64,000 nt of DNA. It comes from Bordetella sp. 02P26C-1 (GTDB lineage: Bacteria > Pseudomonadota > Gammaproteobacteria > Burkholderiales > Burkholderiaceae_B). Below the pieces are notes generated by a model. That model was not told the origin of the DNA and searched no databases. It worked only from the letters and a program-made list of their open reading frames with translations. Every line of letters begins with the position of its first letter. The stretch's first letter is position 1. The stretch covers positions 219,655 to 283,654 of the forward strand of contig NZ_WSJB01000010.1 of the NCBI RefSeq assembly GCF_009763255.1. The letters run 5' to 3'. The position numbers were made by a program, and so were the translations under genes. Shown here piece by piece: positions 18,107-27,335 of the stretch.

Positions 18107-20428
18107 ATGCAATACATCAGAAATCGAAAGTGCGCGCCCGTTCGTATGCCCAGCCAGACCACGCTAGCCGCCGGCGCCGCGGCTTCGGTGCTAACCACGC
18201 TGATGCTGGGGCAGCCAGGCGTCGCGCTGGCGCAAACCGCGGATAACGCCGCGGGCGTCAGCACGTTGTCGCCGGTCAAGGTCATGGGAGACGACACCAC
18301 GGGCTATAAAGCCGGCAAGCTGGATTCCCCTAAATTCACCCAGCCGCTGGTCGATACGACGCAGACGGTGCAGGTCATTACCAACCAGCTCATGCGCGAC
18401 CAGCAGGCGACGACGCTTGCCGAAGCCATGCGTAATGTGGCGGGGGCGGGCACTTTCTATGCCGGAGAAAACGGGAATACATCGACCGGGGATGCGATCT
18501 ACCTGCGCGGTTTCGATACGTCCAACAGTATCTATGTGGATGGCATTCGCGATATCGCCAGCGTGAACCGCGATATGTTCAATACGGAAGCCGTCGAGGT
18601 GATCAAGGGGCCGTCAGGGTCTGACTACGGCCGCAGCGCGCCCAGCGGCTCTATCAATTTGATCAGCAAGCAACCGAAGCTGGATGACAGCTTCGACGCC
18701 AGTCTGAGCGTGGGCAGTGCGCGCTACAAGCGTTCTACCCTGGACTGGAATCAAAGCCTGGGCGAGACCTCGGCGTTCCGGCTCAATGTCATGGGCCAGA
18801 AGACGCACGTGGAGGGCCGCGACGAGGTGAAGAACGACCGCTGGGGTGTGGCGCCGTCATTGGCATTCGGGCTCGGTACGCCCACGCGCGTCTATCTGGA
18901 CTTTCTGCACGTCAAGCAGACCAACGTGCCCGATGGCGGCGTGGTCACCATTGGTCTGCCAGGCTATAGCGCGCCGAGTTCTGCGCTGTCTTTCTTGAAT
19001 GACGCGTCCAAGGCGGACACCAACAACTTCTACGGCACGCAATCGGATCACGACTACATCACGACCGATATGGCGACCTTGCGGTTCGAGCACGATATCA
19101 ACGAGAAGGTGACGGTGCGCAATATCACCCGCTGGGCGCGCACCAAGCAGAACTATCTGCTGACCGCGTTCATGGCGGGCGCCTCGAACCTGACCATCGG
19201 CAACCCGAACGACCCATCGACATGGTATATGGCGCGCACGCCCAACCAGCGAAACTCGAACAACCGCATCTGGGCCAACCAGACCAACGTCACGGCGAAG
19301 TTCAATACGGGTACGCTTAAGCACGACCTGAGCGCGGGGGTCGAGTTCATGCACGAGATGCAGGACACCTTCGGCATGACGGCGCCCACGCTTCCCCCCG
19401 TCAGTATCTATCATCCGGATAACAGTATCAGCGCGAACGGCATCCATAACAATGGAGCTAACTCGCACGGCACGACCGACACGATGGCGGTGTATGCCTT
19501 CGATACGATCGACCTGACAGACTCATGGCAGATCAACGGCGGCGTTCGTCTGGACCACTATCGCACCAAATTCGATAGCGCGACGGCTTGCGGCGGATCG
19601 GGCCGCGGCGCCATTGCGTGCAATGGCGCGGCCGTGGGCACGCCCATCACCACGGTCGATGAGCGCATCTCTGGCAACCTGTTTAACTGGAAACTCGGCG
19701 CCTTGTACCGGCTGACGCCCAACGGCAACATCTATGTGAACTACGGCGTGTCGCAGCAGCCGCCGGGTGGAGCGAACTTCCAGCTTGCCGCCGCCGACAC
19801 TGGCAGTAGCGCCAACCGCGTGGACTTTGCCCCGCAAAAGGCCAAGACCGCAGAGCTGGGCACCAAGTGGGAGCTGTTCGATAACCAACTGCTGCTTAGC
19901 GCCGCGCTGTTCCGCACGGAGGTCAATAACGAGGTGCAGCAGGATGCCGATGGCACGTACAGTCAGACCGCCAAGAAGCGCGTCGAAGGCATCGAGCTCG
20001 GTGCGTTCGGTCAAATCACTCCCAACTGGTCGGTCAGCGCGGGCTACACCATTCAAGACGCCAAGGTTAAGAACAGCGCAGCGGTCAGCAATGATGGCTC
20101 CAACAACCTGAGCTATACGCCCAAGCACGCGTTGTCGCTGTGGAGTACCTATCGCCTGCCGCGCGGGTTCACGGTCGGTGGTGGCGCGCGTTACGTCGGC
20201 AGCATGAAACGCGGTACGGACGGCTCCGTGGGCACGCCCGATCGGGTGGAGTCGTATTGGGTGTTTGACGCGATGGCGGCTTATGAGGTCAACAAGAATC
20301 TGGACTTCCAGTTCAATGTCTACAATCTCTTTGACAAGGAGTATGTGGCTTCCATCAACAAGAGCGGGTATCGCTATTTCCCGGGCGCGCCGCGCACCGT
20401 GATGTTGACGGCCAATATTCACTATTGA
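18107..20428 (+). CDS. TonB-dependent catecholate siderophore receptor, Fiu-like
   Basis: This 773-residue outer-membrane receptor imports ferric siderophores using TonB energy. An N-terminal signal peptide ends around LAQT (residue 44), a TonB-box-like start (LSPVKVMGDD) follows, then the plug domain (about 70-200, with YLRGFDTSNSIYVDGIRD and VEVIKGPSGSDYGRSAPSG), and a 22-strand type barrel closing with the aromatic terminus NIHY. GFD.NS and the APSGSINLISK region match the Fiu/BfrC branch. The next gene is a PiuC hydroxylase, a constant partner of Fiu. Iron repression through the upstream Fur-like site is likely. Confidence 0.92.
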   Translation: MQYIRNRKCAPVRMPSQTTLAAGAAASVLTTLMLGQPGVALAQTADNAAGVSTLSPVKVMGDDTTGYKAGKLDSPKFTQPLVDTTQTVQVITNQLMRDQQATTLAEAMRNVAGAGTFYAGENGNTSTGDAIYLRGFDTSNSIYVDGIRDIASVNRDMFNTEAVEVIKGPSGSDYGRSAPSGSINLISKQPKLDDSFDASLSVGSARYKRSTLDWNQSLGETSAFRLNVMGQKTHVEGRDEVKNDRWGVAPSLAFGLGTPTRVYLDFLHVKQTNVPDGGVVTIGLPGYSAPSSALSFLNDASKADTNNFYGTQSDHDYITTDMATLRFEHDINEKVTVRNITRWARTKQNYLLTAFMAGASNLTIGNPNDPSTWYMARTPNQRNSNNRIWANQTNVTAKFNTGTLKHDLSAGVEFMHEMQDTFGMTAPTLPPVSIYHPDNSISANGIHNNGANSHGTTDTMAVYAFDTIDLTDSWQINGGVRLDHYRTKFDSATACGGSGRGAIACNGAAVGTPITTVDERISGNLFNWKLGALYRLTPNGNIYVNYGVSQQPPGGANFQLAAADTGSSANRVDFAPQKAKTAELGTKWELFDNQLLLSAALFRTEVNNEVQQDADGTYSQTAKKRVEGIELGAFGQITPNWSVSAGYTIQDAKVKNSAAVSNDGSNNLSYTPKHALSLWSTYRLPRGFTVGGGARYVGSMKRGTDGSVGTPDRVESYWVFDAMAAYEVNKNLDFQFNVYNLFDKEYVASINKSGYRYFPGAPRTVMLTANIHY

Positions 20429-20448
20429 TGTGATCGTCGCGTGAAGCT

Positions 20449-20487
20449 GCCGCCGCGGTGGTGATTCCCCGCGGCGGCGCCGCGTTT
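20449..20487 (+). terminator. Rho-independent-type hairpin after the siderophore receptor gene
   Basis: GCCGCCGCGG (20449-20458) and CCGCGGCGGC (20469-20478) form a perfect 10-bp GC stem with a 10-base loop, followed by GCCGCGTTTT. The short T run is eight bases downstream, so it may terminate only partly and lower expression of the piuC gene that follows. Confidence 0.6.
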
Positions 20488-20542
20488 TAAGATGGATGCT
20501 CATCCCGCCGGATAGCGGCGCGCGTAATCAGGAGCCTTCAGC

Positions 20543-21220
20543 ATGCTGCATATTCCTCAAGTGCTTACCCCCGACGAGGTACGCGAGATGCGCGCTCGTC
20601 TGCACGACGCGCAATGGGTCGATGGCCGCGCCACGGTGGGCACACAAGGAGCCGTGGTCAAACGCAATCGGCAACTCGCGGAGTCGTCGGCGCTGGCTCG
20701 TGAGCTAGGCGAAATCGTATTGCGCGCGCTGGCCCGCAACCCTTTGTATTTCGCCGCCGCCTTGCCCCTGCGCGTGGTGCCGCCCTTGTTTAATCGGTAT
20801 GAATCCGAGGAAACCTATGGCTTTCATGTCGATGGCGCCGTGCGCAGTCATCCGGCGGCACCTGGATGGTTGCGCACCGATCTGTCGGCCACGCTGTTTC
20901 TATGCGAACCTGACGAATATGACGGTGGCGAACTGATTGTGAAAGACTTGTATGGCGAGCATCTGGTCAAGCTGCCTGCCGGCGACATGATTCTTTATCC
21001 CGCCAACAGTCTGCACTGCGTGACAGCGGTGACTCGCGGCGCCCGTGTCGCGTCCTTTTTTTGGATTCAAAGCATGATCCGCGAACATGGTCGCAGACAG
21101 ATGTTGTTTGAACTGGATCAGACCATTCAACAACTGCGCATGCAGCTGGGTGAGACCGAGCAGACGCTGTCGCTCACCAACTGCTATCACAATCTCTTGC
21201 GCGAATGGTCCGAGCTTTGA
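20543..21220 (+). CDS. piuC: PKHD-type Fe(II)/2-oxoglutarate hydroxylase PiuC (YbiX)
   Basis: The 225-residue protein belongs to the prolyl-4-hydroxylase-like dioxygenases that need Fe(II), 2-oxoglutarate and oxygen. Iron ligands are visible as HVD ([12 protein letters not shown], about residues 95-97) and a distal histidine in [12 protein letters not shown], with the 2-oxoglutarate arginine shortly after. It is genetically linked to Fiu/PiuA siderophore receptors in many proteobacteria; its precise substrate is unsettled. ATG 20543 follows AGGAG at a good distance. Confidence 0.93.
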   Translation: MLHIPQVLTPDEVREMRARLHDAQWVDGRATVGTQGAVVKRNRQLAESSALARELGEIVLRALARNPLYFAAALPLRVVPPLFNRYESEETYGFHVDGAVRSHPAAPGWLRTDLSATLFLCEPDEYDGGELIVKDLYGEHLVKLPAGDMILYPANSLHCVTAVTRGARVASFFWIQSMIREHGRRQMLFELDQTIQQLRMQLGETEQTLSLTNCYHNLLREWSEL

Positions 21221-21257
21221 GCGGAGCACGCAATGTGCTCCGAGCGCATGACGTGCG

Positions 21258-22340
21258 TTAGTCCACCATCTGCGCGAGCGAGCCTTCGATCAGTTTCTTG
21301 TAGTGAACCGAGGGGAATTCGATGAGCGGTTGACGATACTGGCTCCACATCGCACGGTCCTCGGCGGTATGGAATATCTGCGGCTCGGGCATGGCGGGCC
21401 AGGTCGGCACTTCGAACCACAAGCGCAACAAGTGACGGCGATTCTCCAGTTCCGGCGCGTCTTGATAGTCGGTGCGGCCATGCACCATCATGCGGTTATT
21501 CAGGAATTGGATATCGCCTTCCTTGAAACCCATGTCCAGGTACAGCTCCGGTGAGGCCGCGACTTTGCGTACGCGATAGAGCGCTTGGGACTCTTGTTCG
21601 GTAAAGGGAATCTGACCGCTTTTTTCCGCCAGCCGCGCGTATCCCGTCGGCAGATAGCAGGTGACTTCGTCGTTTTGCTCGTAGAAAAACGGTACGCGGT
21701 CCTTGCTGAATGTGCGCGTGGCGCGGCGCCCGTCTTCGTCGGCGCGCTTCAGATAAAGGCCATTGGCCAGTGTCTCCAACAACTCGGGATATTGTTCGGC
21801 CATGACGTTATGTACCGCCAGCGCGCTTGCAATACGGCTTTCACCGCCCGATATGGCGGACTTCAGACACATCAACCCGATGATGTCGCACGAGTCGGTG
21901 TGCATCAGCTGGCCGCCGCCTTTGCGATAGCCGCGTGACTTCGGCTCGTAATCGCTCACGTCCATCACATGACCCAGGATATCGCCCAGATACGACTGGG
22001 TCATGGGCTTGCCGATATACGAACCCAGGCCAAAGTAGATGCGCGTCATATCGTCGTCGGAATACTTCTCGCGGGGCAGGCCGCGCAGCATCAGAAAGCC
22101 CCGGCCATAGCGCAAGCGTACGGTCAGTTCGCGCATCAGATCACCGACCTTGTCCAGCGGGAATGTCTCGGGTGTGATGTCCGGGAAATCCACCTCGCCC
22201 AGCGACAGTAAGTGCTTTAGCGCGAGATCGATTTCTCGTAGTTCGGAATCCGAGAGGATATGCAGACCTTCCTTCATCCAATCGATGGCGGGGCCTTTCC
22301 ATACGCCGGCGCCTTCGAGTTGTGTTCCGATTTTGCTCAT
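21258..22340 (-). CDS. TauD/TfdA-like Fe(II)/2-oxoglutarate dioxygenase
   Basis: The 360-residue protein resembles the TauD/TfdA family. The iron motif is seen in LMHTDSCD (His-x-Asp at about 147-149) and the distal histidine in NNRMMVHGRTDY near 285, followed by the 2-oxoglutarate arginine in RRHLLRLWFE. It is longer than TauD (about 280) because of an extra N-terminal 80 residues. I start it at ATG 22340, where CAGGAG lies upstream. It is third in an operon after MmgE/PrpD and a family III CoA-transferase, so it may oxidise an organic acid or its precursor. Taurine as substrate is not supported by the context. Confidence 0.85.
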   Translation of the reverse strand: MSKIGTQLEGAGVWKGPAIDWMKEGLHILSDSELREIDLALKHLLSLGEVDFPDITPETFPLDKVGDLMRELTVRLRYGRGFLMLRGLPREKYSDDDMTRIYFGLGSYIGKPMTQSYLGDILGHVMDVSDYEPKSRGYRKGGGQLMHTDSCDIIGLMCLKSAISGGESRIASALAVHNVMAEQYPELLETLANGLYLKRADEDGRRATRTFSKDRVPFFYEQNDEVTCYLPTGYARLAEKSGQIPFTEQESQALYRVRKVAASPELYLDMGFKEGDIQFLNNRMMVHGRTDYQDAPELENRRHLLRLWFEVPTWPAMPEPQIFHTAEDRAMWSQYRQPLIEFPSVHYKKLIEGSLAQMVD

Positions 22341-22374
22341 GTTCAGTCTCCTGGACGGATGCGGCCGCAGTGGC

Positions 22375-23679
22375 TCATTGTTCGATAGGGGCAGCACACG
22401 CGGCTTGCGGTGCGCGCTGGGTTTGGGGGGCGGGGTGCTGGTACACGGCGCCGTCGGCGATCAGCTGCTCGAACCTGTCCTGGCCGAGCAGCTCGATCAG
22501 ACATTCGGCACTGTGTTCGCCCTTCATGGGCGCGGGGCGGCGGAACTGGCCCGGCGTGCTCGACAGGCGCGGCACGATGTTGTGCATGGGCATCATGCCG
22601 ATGTCGTCATCGGGCAACTGCACGAGGCTCTCGCGTTGCACCACGTAGGGGTCAACCATCAGGTGCGAGGCGTCATAGACCGGGCCCACGGTGACGTCGG
22701 CCTCTTCGAAGATGCGCAGGTTCTCGGCCAGCGTGTGACGTCCGACGAACTCACCCACGATCGCATCGACTTCTTCGACGTGTTCCAGCCTCGCGGCCAC
22801 GGTGGCGTAGCGTGGGTCTTTCAGCACGTCGTCGCGGCCGATGGTGTGGAACAGGCGCGCGCACATCGTGGCCGTCGAGGTGGATACGCACACCCATTCG
22901 CCATCGGCCGTGCGATACGTATTGCGCGGTGCCGTGGTACTGGAGCGGCTGCCAGTGCGAGCCTTGACATTGCCCGTGATTTGATAACTGGCTGCCTGCG
23001 GGCCGAGCAGCGAGATCAGAGGCTCGAACAGCGACAAGTCGATGACCTGACCGCCTCCGCCGTTGAGCCGATCATTCCATAGCGCCACCATGGTGGCGTT
23101 GGCGCCATAAAGTCCTGCTGCCATGTCGCCGAGGAAGAACGGTGGCAATACCGGTTCCCGGTCGGCAAAGCCATTGATCGCGGCGAAACCCGAATAGCCC
23201 TCTACCAGCGTGCCAAAGCCTGGCCGGCGGCGATAAGGGCCGGTCTGGCCCCAGCCCGAAATCCGCACGATGACCAGCGAAGGATTGATGGCGTGCAACA
23301 CCTCGGGGCCCAGACCCATATCCTCCAATACGCCAGGGCGGAAACTTTCCACCAGCACGTCGGCGGACTTCGCCAGTTCTTTCAGGATCTCGATCGCGCG
23401 TGCGTGGTGAAAGTCGAGGCAGATGCTGCGCTTGTTACGCGCATAGACCTTCCAGAACGTTTCGACGCCGCCCGACTGAAATGCGCGCAAGCTATCGCCC
23501 GAGCTGGGTTCGACTTTCATCACGTCGGCGCCGAAATCGGCCAGCTGCAACGTCAGCATATTGCCGGCGACGAGCCGCGATAAATCGACCACGCGCACGC
23601 CGTGCAATGGGCCGCGCGCTTGGGCATTGAAGCGTTTGGCGGGGAGCTTGTTGGGCAGCGGTGTTCGGGAGTTGTCCAT
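22375..23679 (-). CDS. Family III CoA-transferase (CaiB/BaiF type)
   Basis: Family III CoA-transferases move CoA between carboxylic acids through a covalent aspartyl intermediate. The 434-residue protein shows the N-terminal GVRVVDLSRLVAGNMLTLQLADFGADVMKVEP-type block (core VRVVDLSRLVAG), NKRSICLD, and the catalytic aspartate in FFLGDMAAGLYGA at about residue 180. ATG 23679 has GGAAGAGA upstream; an alternative ATG at 23694 adds five residues. It sits 35 bases downstream of the MmgE/PrpD gene and 34 bases upstream of the dioxygenase gene, so all three are one transcription unit. The acid activated is unknown. Confidence 0.9.
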   Translation of the reverse strand: MDNSRTPLPNKLPAKRFNAQARGPLHGVRVVDLSRLVAGNMLTLQLADFGADVMKVEPSSGDSLRAFQSGGVETFWKVYARNKRSICLDFHHARAIEILKELAKSADVLVESFRPGVLEDMGLGPEVLHAINPSLVIVRISGWGQTGPYRRRPGFGTLVEGYSGFAAINGFADREPVLPPFFLGDMAAGLYGANATMVALWNDRLNGGGGQVIDLSLFEPLISLLGPQAASYQITGNVKARTGSRSSTTAPRNTYRTADGEWVCVSTSTATMCARLFHTIGRDDVLKDPRYATVAARLEHVEEVDAIVGEFVGRHTLAENLRIFEEADVTVGPVYDASHLMVDPYVVQRESLVQLPDDDIGMMPMHNIVPRLSSTPGQFRRPAPMKGEHSAECLIELLGQDRFEQLIADGAVYQHPAPQTQRAPQAACAAPIEQ

Positions 23680-23714
23680 GCTTGTCTCTTCCATCGTTAA
23701 GGGGGCGGCCGTTG

Positions 23715-25172
23715 TCAATGCGTGGTGACTGTTGAATTCGGGGCGAGTGCGCAGTACCGCAGAATGGCATCGACGTCTTCGCATTCATCCATGTTGCCGA
23801 TCAGGGTCGCGACCTTCCGGGCGGCATGGTCGCCAATAACGGGTGCGGCCAGATGCAGAAATTTCTGTTCGACTTGCTCGTCGCTCATGGGCCGGTCAGG
23901 CTCGCCGGGCGGCTCGTCGGATTCGGCTGTCAACGTGCGGCCGTTCTTTAGTGTCACGCGAATCTTGGCCGGACGCTTGTCCGGGTAGCGCGCCTCGCAG
24001 TCTGGGTCTACCGAGGTGGTCACGCGGCTGCAAAAGGCAGTGATATCAGGGTCCGCGCGTGTGGTTTCATCGAACTCCGCCGGTGTGAGCTTGCCGCGAG
24101 CCAGCGCCGCCGCGAGTGAGTAACGCATACTCATTTGGGCGGTCGTCATCTCGCTCCATCCGGGCATGCCATGCGCGGCGGCCACGGCGTAGGTGTCCAC
24201 ATGAATGGCTTCGACCTCGGCCAAGGTCAGCCGATGTGCTGCGCGCAGTTCCAGCAGGAGTTCGGTAGGCGCGTGGATGTGGCGGCAGCTGGAATAGGGT
24301 TTCAAATAGCACTGCGTGACCAGGAGCTGGTCAGGCTTGCCACCGGCTTGCAGAATCTGCAGGCCGGCGTAGTCGTGCTGTCCGTTGTCTGCACCGGCAT
24401 GCGAATGGAAGTAGCCGTTCGTGGATTCCAGCGCGTCAGGCGGCCCAACCAAACCATGCTTGGCCAGAATGGCGGCGAACAGTCCCTCGCGCGCGCCCAG
24501 GCCACCATGCAGACGTTTGACGTCTCCCCCATCCAGAAAGGTAAACAGGCCGGCCGACGAGCTGGCGGCGATGCCCATGGCGCTTTCCATCCCGATGGCA
24601 TCGAAGTTCAATAGTTTGCCGGCCGTGACGGCGGCGGCGAATACGCCTGCCGCCGAGGTGGGATGAAAGCCGCGCCAGCGCGTCCGAGGATGGGTAGCGG
24701 CCGACAAGCGGCATGCGATTTCATAGCCTACTGTCATGGCAGTCAGTACGTCTCGACCCGATACCTTCAGGCGCGCACCCAGCAGCAACGCGGGCGGGAC
24801 GACTACGCAGCCCGGGTGCATCATGCCAGGCCGATAGCCGTCATCCAGCTCCAGCCCATGCGTGGCCGTACCCATCAGGTGCGCGGCGGCCAACATGCCC
24901 AGATCGCGCATGTCGCTGCCGGGCAGGGCCGTCGGCATTTCACTGCCCGTTTCTCCCGCGTAACGCAATGCGCCGATGACCGACAAGGTCGCGTGCTGCG
25001 GCGCGCCTGCGATAGCCGAGCCCAGGGTGTCGAGAAAATGGCGTTTGGCGTGACGGCGTGCGTGGGTGTCGATATGTTCCCATTGCAAGCTGGCGGCGAA
25101 GTGAGCCAGCGCCTTGGTAGGAGTAAACGATGCGGTGGTTTCTCTGAGCCGAGAGAGGCTTTGCTGCACCAT
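23715..25172 (-). CDS. MmgE/PrpD family protein
   Basis: The 485-residue protein matches the MmgE/PrpD fold, whose members include 2-methylcitrate dehydratase, cis-aconitate decarboxylase and iminodisuccinate epimerase. Visible family features are the helical N-terminal domain with RHFLDTLGSAIAG, the active-site type segment HGLELDDGYRPGMMHPG and GFHPTSAAGVFAAA, and the lid domain with YSSCRHIHAPTELL. ATG 25172 follows GGAGGAG. It heads an operon with a CoA-transferase and a dioxygenase, so it likely handles a tricarboxylate or substituted dicarboxylate, but the reaction cannot be named. A GntR-type operator lies 18 bases upstream of the start. Confidence 0.88.
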   Translation of the reverse strand: MVQQSLSRLRETTASFTPTKALAHFAASLQWEHIDTHARRHAKRHFLDTLGSAIAGAPQHATLSVIGALRYAGETGSEMPTALPGSDMRDLGMLAAAHLMGTATHGLELDDGYRPGMMHPGCVVVPPALLLGARLKVSGRDVLTAMTVGYEIACRLSAATHPRTRWRGFHPTSAAGVFAAAVTAGKLLNFDAIGMESAMGIAASSSAGLFTFLDGGDVKRLHGGLGAREGLFAAILAKHGLVGPPDALESTNGYFHSHAGADNGQHDYAGLQILQAGGKPDQLLVTQCYLKPYSSCRHIHAPTELLLELRAAHRLTLAEVEAIHVDTYAVAAAHGMPGWSEMTTAQMSMRYSLAAALARGKLTPAEFDETTRADPDITAFCSRVTTSVDPDCEARYPDKRPAKIRVTLKNGRTLTAESDEPPGEPDRPMSDEQVEQKFLHLAAPVIGDHAARKVATLIGNMDECEDVDAILRYCALAPNSTVTTH

Positions 25173-25190
25173 GTTCTCCTCCGTCTTGTC

Positions 25191-25206
25191 ATAATGAGAT
25201 CATTAT
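25191..25206. promoter_or_regulatory. GntR-type operator, copy 1 (upstream of MmgE/PrpD operon)
   Basis: ATAATGAGATCATTAT is a 7-2-7 inverted repeat placed 18 bases before the MmgE/PrpD start codon. It is the exact reverse complement of the site at 26176-26191, and both are preceded by GTC. Two identical sites flanking one GntR gene strongly suggest they are its binding sites. Binding here would block transcription of the three-gene operon. Confidence 0.75.
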
Positions 25207-25313
25207 ATCTATGGAAAAGTAAAAGGTACAAGCCTACCCGCGCGGCGGTGGCGCGGCGCGGGTAGAGAGACGAAGTAAGCGGGAGAGTAGAGAGTGAGCC
25301 AGCCGCCGTGCGT

Positions 25314-26072
25314 TCAGGTCGCCTTGCGGTCCAGGCTTATTTTGTAGGTAAAGCGCTTGGAGGGATGGACGTTGATCGTGACTTCGAAGGGCTCGTTTTC
25401 TTCGCAGTAATAGCGACGCACGATGCGCAATCCGGGCGAGCCTACGGCGACTTCCAGCACTTCGGCCTGCCGTTCATCGAGCTCGATGGCTTCGAGCTCC
25501 TGCTCGATGCGCACGATCTCCAGCCCGTGCCGTTCGCGTATCAGTGAGTAAAACGGCACGTCGTAGCGCGACTTGCGCGTCAGAATGTCGTCGTACGGCG
25601 CGCGGATATGAATGATGGTGTCCGCAAATACTTTGTAGGGACCGGCAGAGGAAAGATTGCAGCCCTTTATCAGTTTCCACTTTTGCCCGGCAGCGCAGCG
25701 CAGCAGTTCCCGATCGCTGTCGCGCGCGATCAGATCGCGGCGGTCCTCTACTTGAAAACGCGTGCGTTCGCCTTCGTACTGCAACACATCTTTGATTGAG
25801 CGCATGGCAACCAGGTAGCTCGCATGTACCTCGCGGGCCTCGACCCGGGTTCCCACCCCGTGCAGGGTGGAGACCAATCCCATGGAGGACAAGCGTTTCA
25901 AGGCTTCGCGAATCGTTGTCCGGCTGACCTGGAAACGTTCGATCAGCTCTGCCTCGCGCGGCAAGAGTGTGCCGACGGGAAACGTGCCGGCGCCGATTTC
26001 CCGAGCCAAGGTGTCGGTCACGATGAGATACCGGGCGCGCCCGGACGGCGGAGCGCTGGTGTGCAGTGCCAT
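25314..26072 (-). CDS. GntR-family regulator with UTRA effector domain (HutC subfamily)
   Basis: The 252-residue protein has a GntR winged helix at about 14-78 (PREAELIERFQVSRTTIREA, then LVSTLHGVGTRV) and a C-terminal UTRA ligand domain. HutC-type regulators usually repress catabolic genes until a pathway metabolite binds. It lies between the MmgE/PrpD operon, transcribed away downstream on the same strand, and a divergent Bug receptor gene. Two copies of one inverted repeat mark the promoters of both, so it very likely controls itself and both sides. The effector is unknown. Start ATG 26072 follows AGGAA. Confidence 0.9.
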   Translation of the reverse strand: MALHTSAPPSGRARYLIVTDTLAREIGAGTFPVGTLLPREAELIERFQVSRTTIREALKRLSSMGLVSTLHGVGTRVEAREVHASYLVAMRSIKDVLQYEGERTRFQVEDRRDLIARDSDRELLRCAAGQKWKLIKGCNLSSAGPYKVFADTIIHIRAPYDDILTRKSRYDVPFYSLIRERHGLEIVRIEQELEAIELDERQAEVLEVAVGSPGLRIVRRYYCEENEPFEVTINVHPSKRFTYKISLDRKAT

Positions 26073-26175
26073 GCGTTCGTTCCTGTGAAGAATCTGTTTT
26101 TGTGTGGAGTGGCCAAGCCATGGTGATTCTACTCGAGACCGAAATCACTTATTGACCGTGCGGAATGCCATAGTC

Positions 26176-26191
26176 ATAATGATCTCATTAT
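26176..26191. promoter_or_regulatory. GntR-type operator, copy 2 (gntR/Bug divergent promoter)
   Basis: ATAATGATCTCATTAT, a 7-2-7 inverted repeat identical in reverse complement to the site at 25191-25206. It lies 103 bases before the GntR start and 93 bases before the Bug receptor start, so one dimer could control both divergent promoters. Confidence 0.75.
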
Positions 26192-26284
26192 TTCTAAAAA
26201 ATCTTCAGGCCCGGTCCGTGTCGCCACGTGCATGGGTGCTGTACGACTACGCAAGTTCGCATTCGTCAGATCGAGGAGAGAGGT

Positions 26285-27310
26285 ATGAGACAGCAGGGCA
26301 AAGAGCAGAACCGCGGCCGACGCACGTGGATCAAACATATGCTGGCCGCGACGATGGCCTGTTCGCTGATGGCAGGGTTGCCGCTGTCGGTGAGTGCTGC
26401 TGGCAAGGCCGCCGCGTGGCCGACCAAGCCGATACGCATCGTCGTTCCATTCACACCGGGCGGCAGCAACGACCACATCGCGCGCCGTCTGGCGCAATCG
26501 TTATCCCAGTCCTTGGGCACCACGGTCGTGGTGGAAAACCGAGGCGGTGCAGCAGGTGTCGTTGGCTCGGCCATGGTGGCGAACTCGCCCCCGGACGGCT
26601 ATACCTTCCTATTCGTCTCGGCGTCCTTGGCGACCAGCGCCGCCACGCAGAACCCGCCCTATGACACCCTCAAGGCGTTTGATGCCGTAGCTCGCGTGGC
26701 GCAAGCGCCCTTCGTCATGCTGGTGCGCAAGGATTTTCCCGCGCAGACGCTCGGCGAATTTATCGAATACGCAAAAGCGCATCCGGGGCAGATCAACTAC
26801 GGCACCACTGGCGCCGGCGACAGCGGTCACCTTCTGACCGAGCTGTTTAGCTCCCTGGTCGGGCTGAAGATGCAGCAAGTGGGCTACAAGGGCGTCAGCC
26901 CCGCGCAAATGGATTTGTTGGCAGGGCGCTTGGATTTCATGATCACGACATTGGCCTCGATCAATGGAACCCAAGCTGCCGAATTGCCCAAGCTGGCGTT
27001 CACCGGTACGGCGCGGGAGACGGGCTTTCCCTCCGTGCCGACGGTGCGTGAGGTGACCCAGTTGGACTACGAGCCGCAAGTTTGGTGGGCAGTACTGGCA
27101 CCGAGCGGCACGCCCGAGCCTATCCTGGACAAGATGAATGCCGAGGTGACTCGTATCGTCGCCATGTCGGACTTTCAGACGTTCTTGGCGGGGTTAGGTG
27201 CCACGGCAGCGCCGTCGGATCGCGCGGCCATGAACGCTCAACTCAAGCATGACGTGGAAGTGTTCACCCAGACCGCTAAACGCAGCGGTATCAGCGTGGC
27301 GCAGAAGTAA
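26285..27310 (+). CDS. Bug-family periplasmic solute-binding protein with Tat-like signal
   Basis: The 341-residue protein is a Bug receptor: the mature part begins AAWPTKPIRIVVPFTPGGSND and contains ENRGGAAGVVGSAM. Its signal region has a twin arginine followed by TWIK (GRRTWIK at about residues 11-17) and then a hydrophobic stretch, resembling a Tat signal rather than a plain Sec one. GAGGAGAG sits just before ATG 26285, so the 19-residue extension is rejected. It shares a promoter region and operator with the divergent GntR gene and is probably the receptor for the acid degraded by the MmgE/PrpD operon. The nearby TctAB genes could supply the permease. Confidence 0.88.
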   Translation: MRQQGKEQNRGRRTWIKHMLAATMACSLMAGLPLSVSAAGKAAAWPTKPIRIVVPFTPGGSNDHIARRLAQSLSQSLGTTVVVENRGGAAGVVGSAMVANSPPDGYTFLFVSASLATSAATQNPPYDTLKAFDAVARVAQAPFVMLVRKDFPAQTLGEFIEYAKAHPGQINYGTTGAGDSGHLLTELFSSLVGLKMQQVGYKGVSPAQMDLLAGRLDFMITTLASINGTQAAELPKLAFTGTARETGFPSVPTVREVTQLDYEPQVWWAVLAPSGTPEPILDKMNAEVTRIVAMSDFQTFLAGLGATAAPSDRAAMNAQLKHDVEVFTQTAKRSGISVAQK

Positions 27311-27335
27311 ATACGGGTAGGGTGCTGCTACACAG

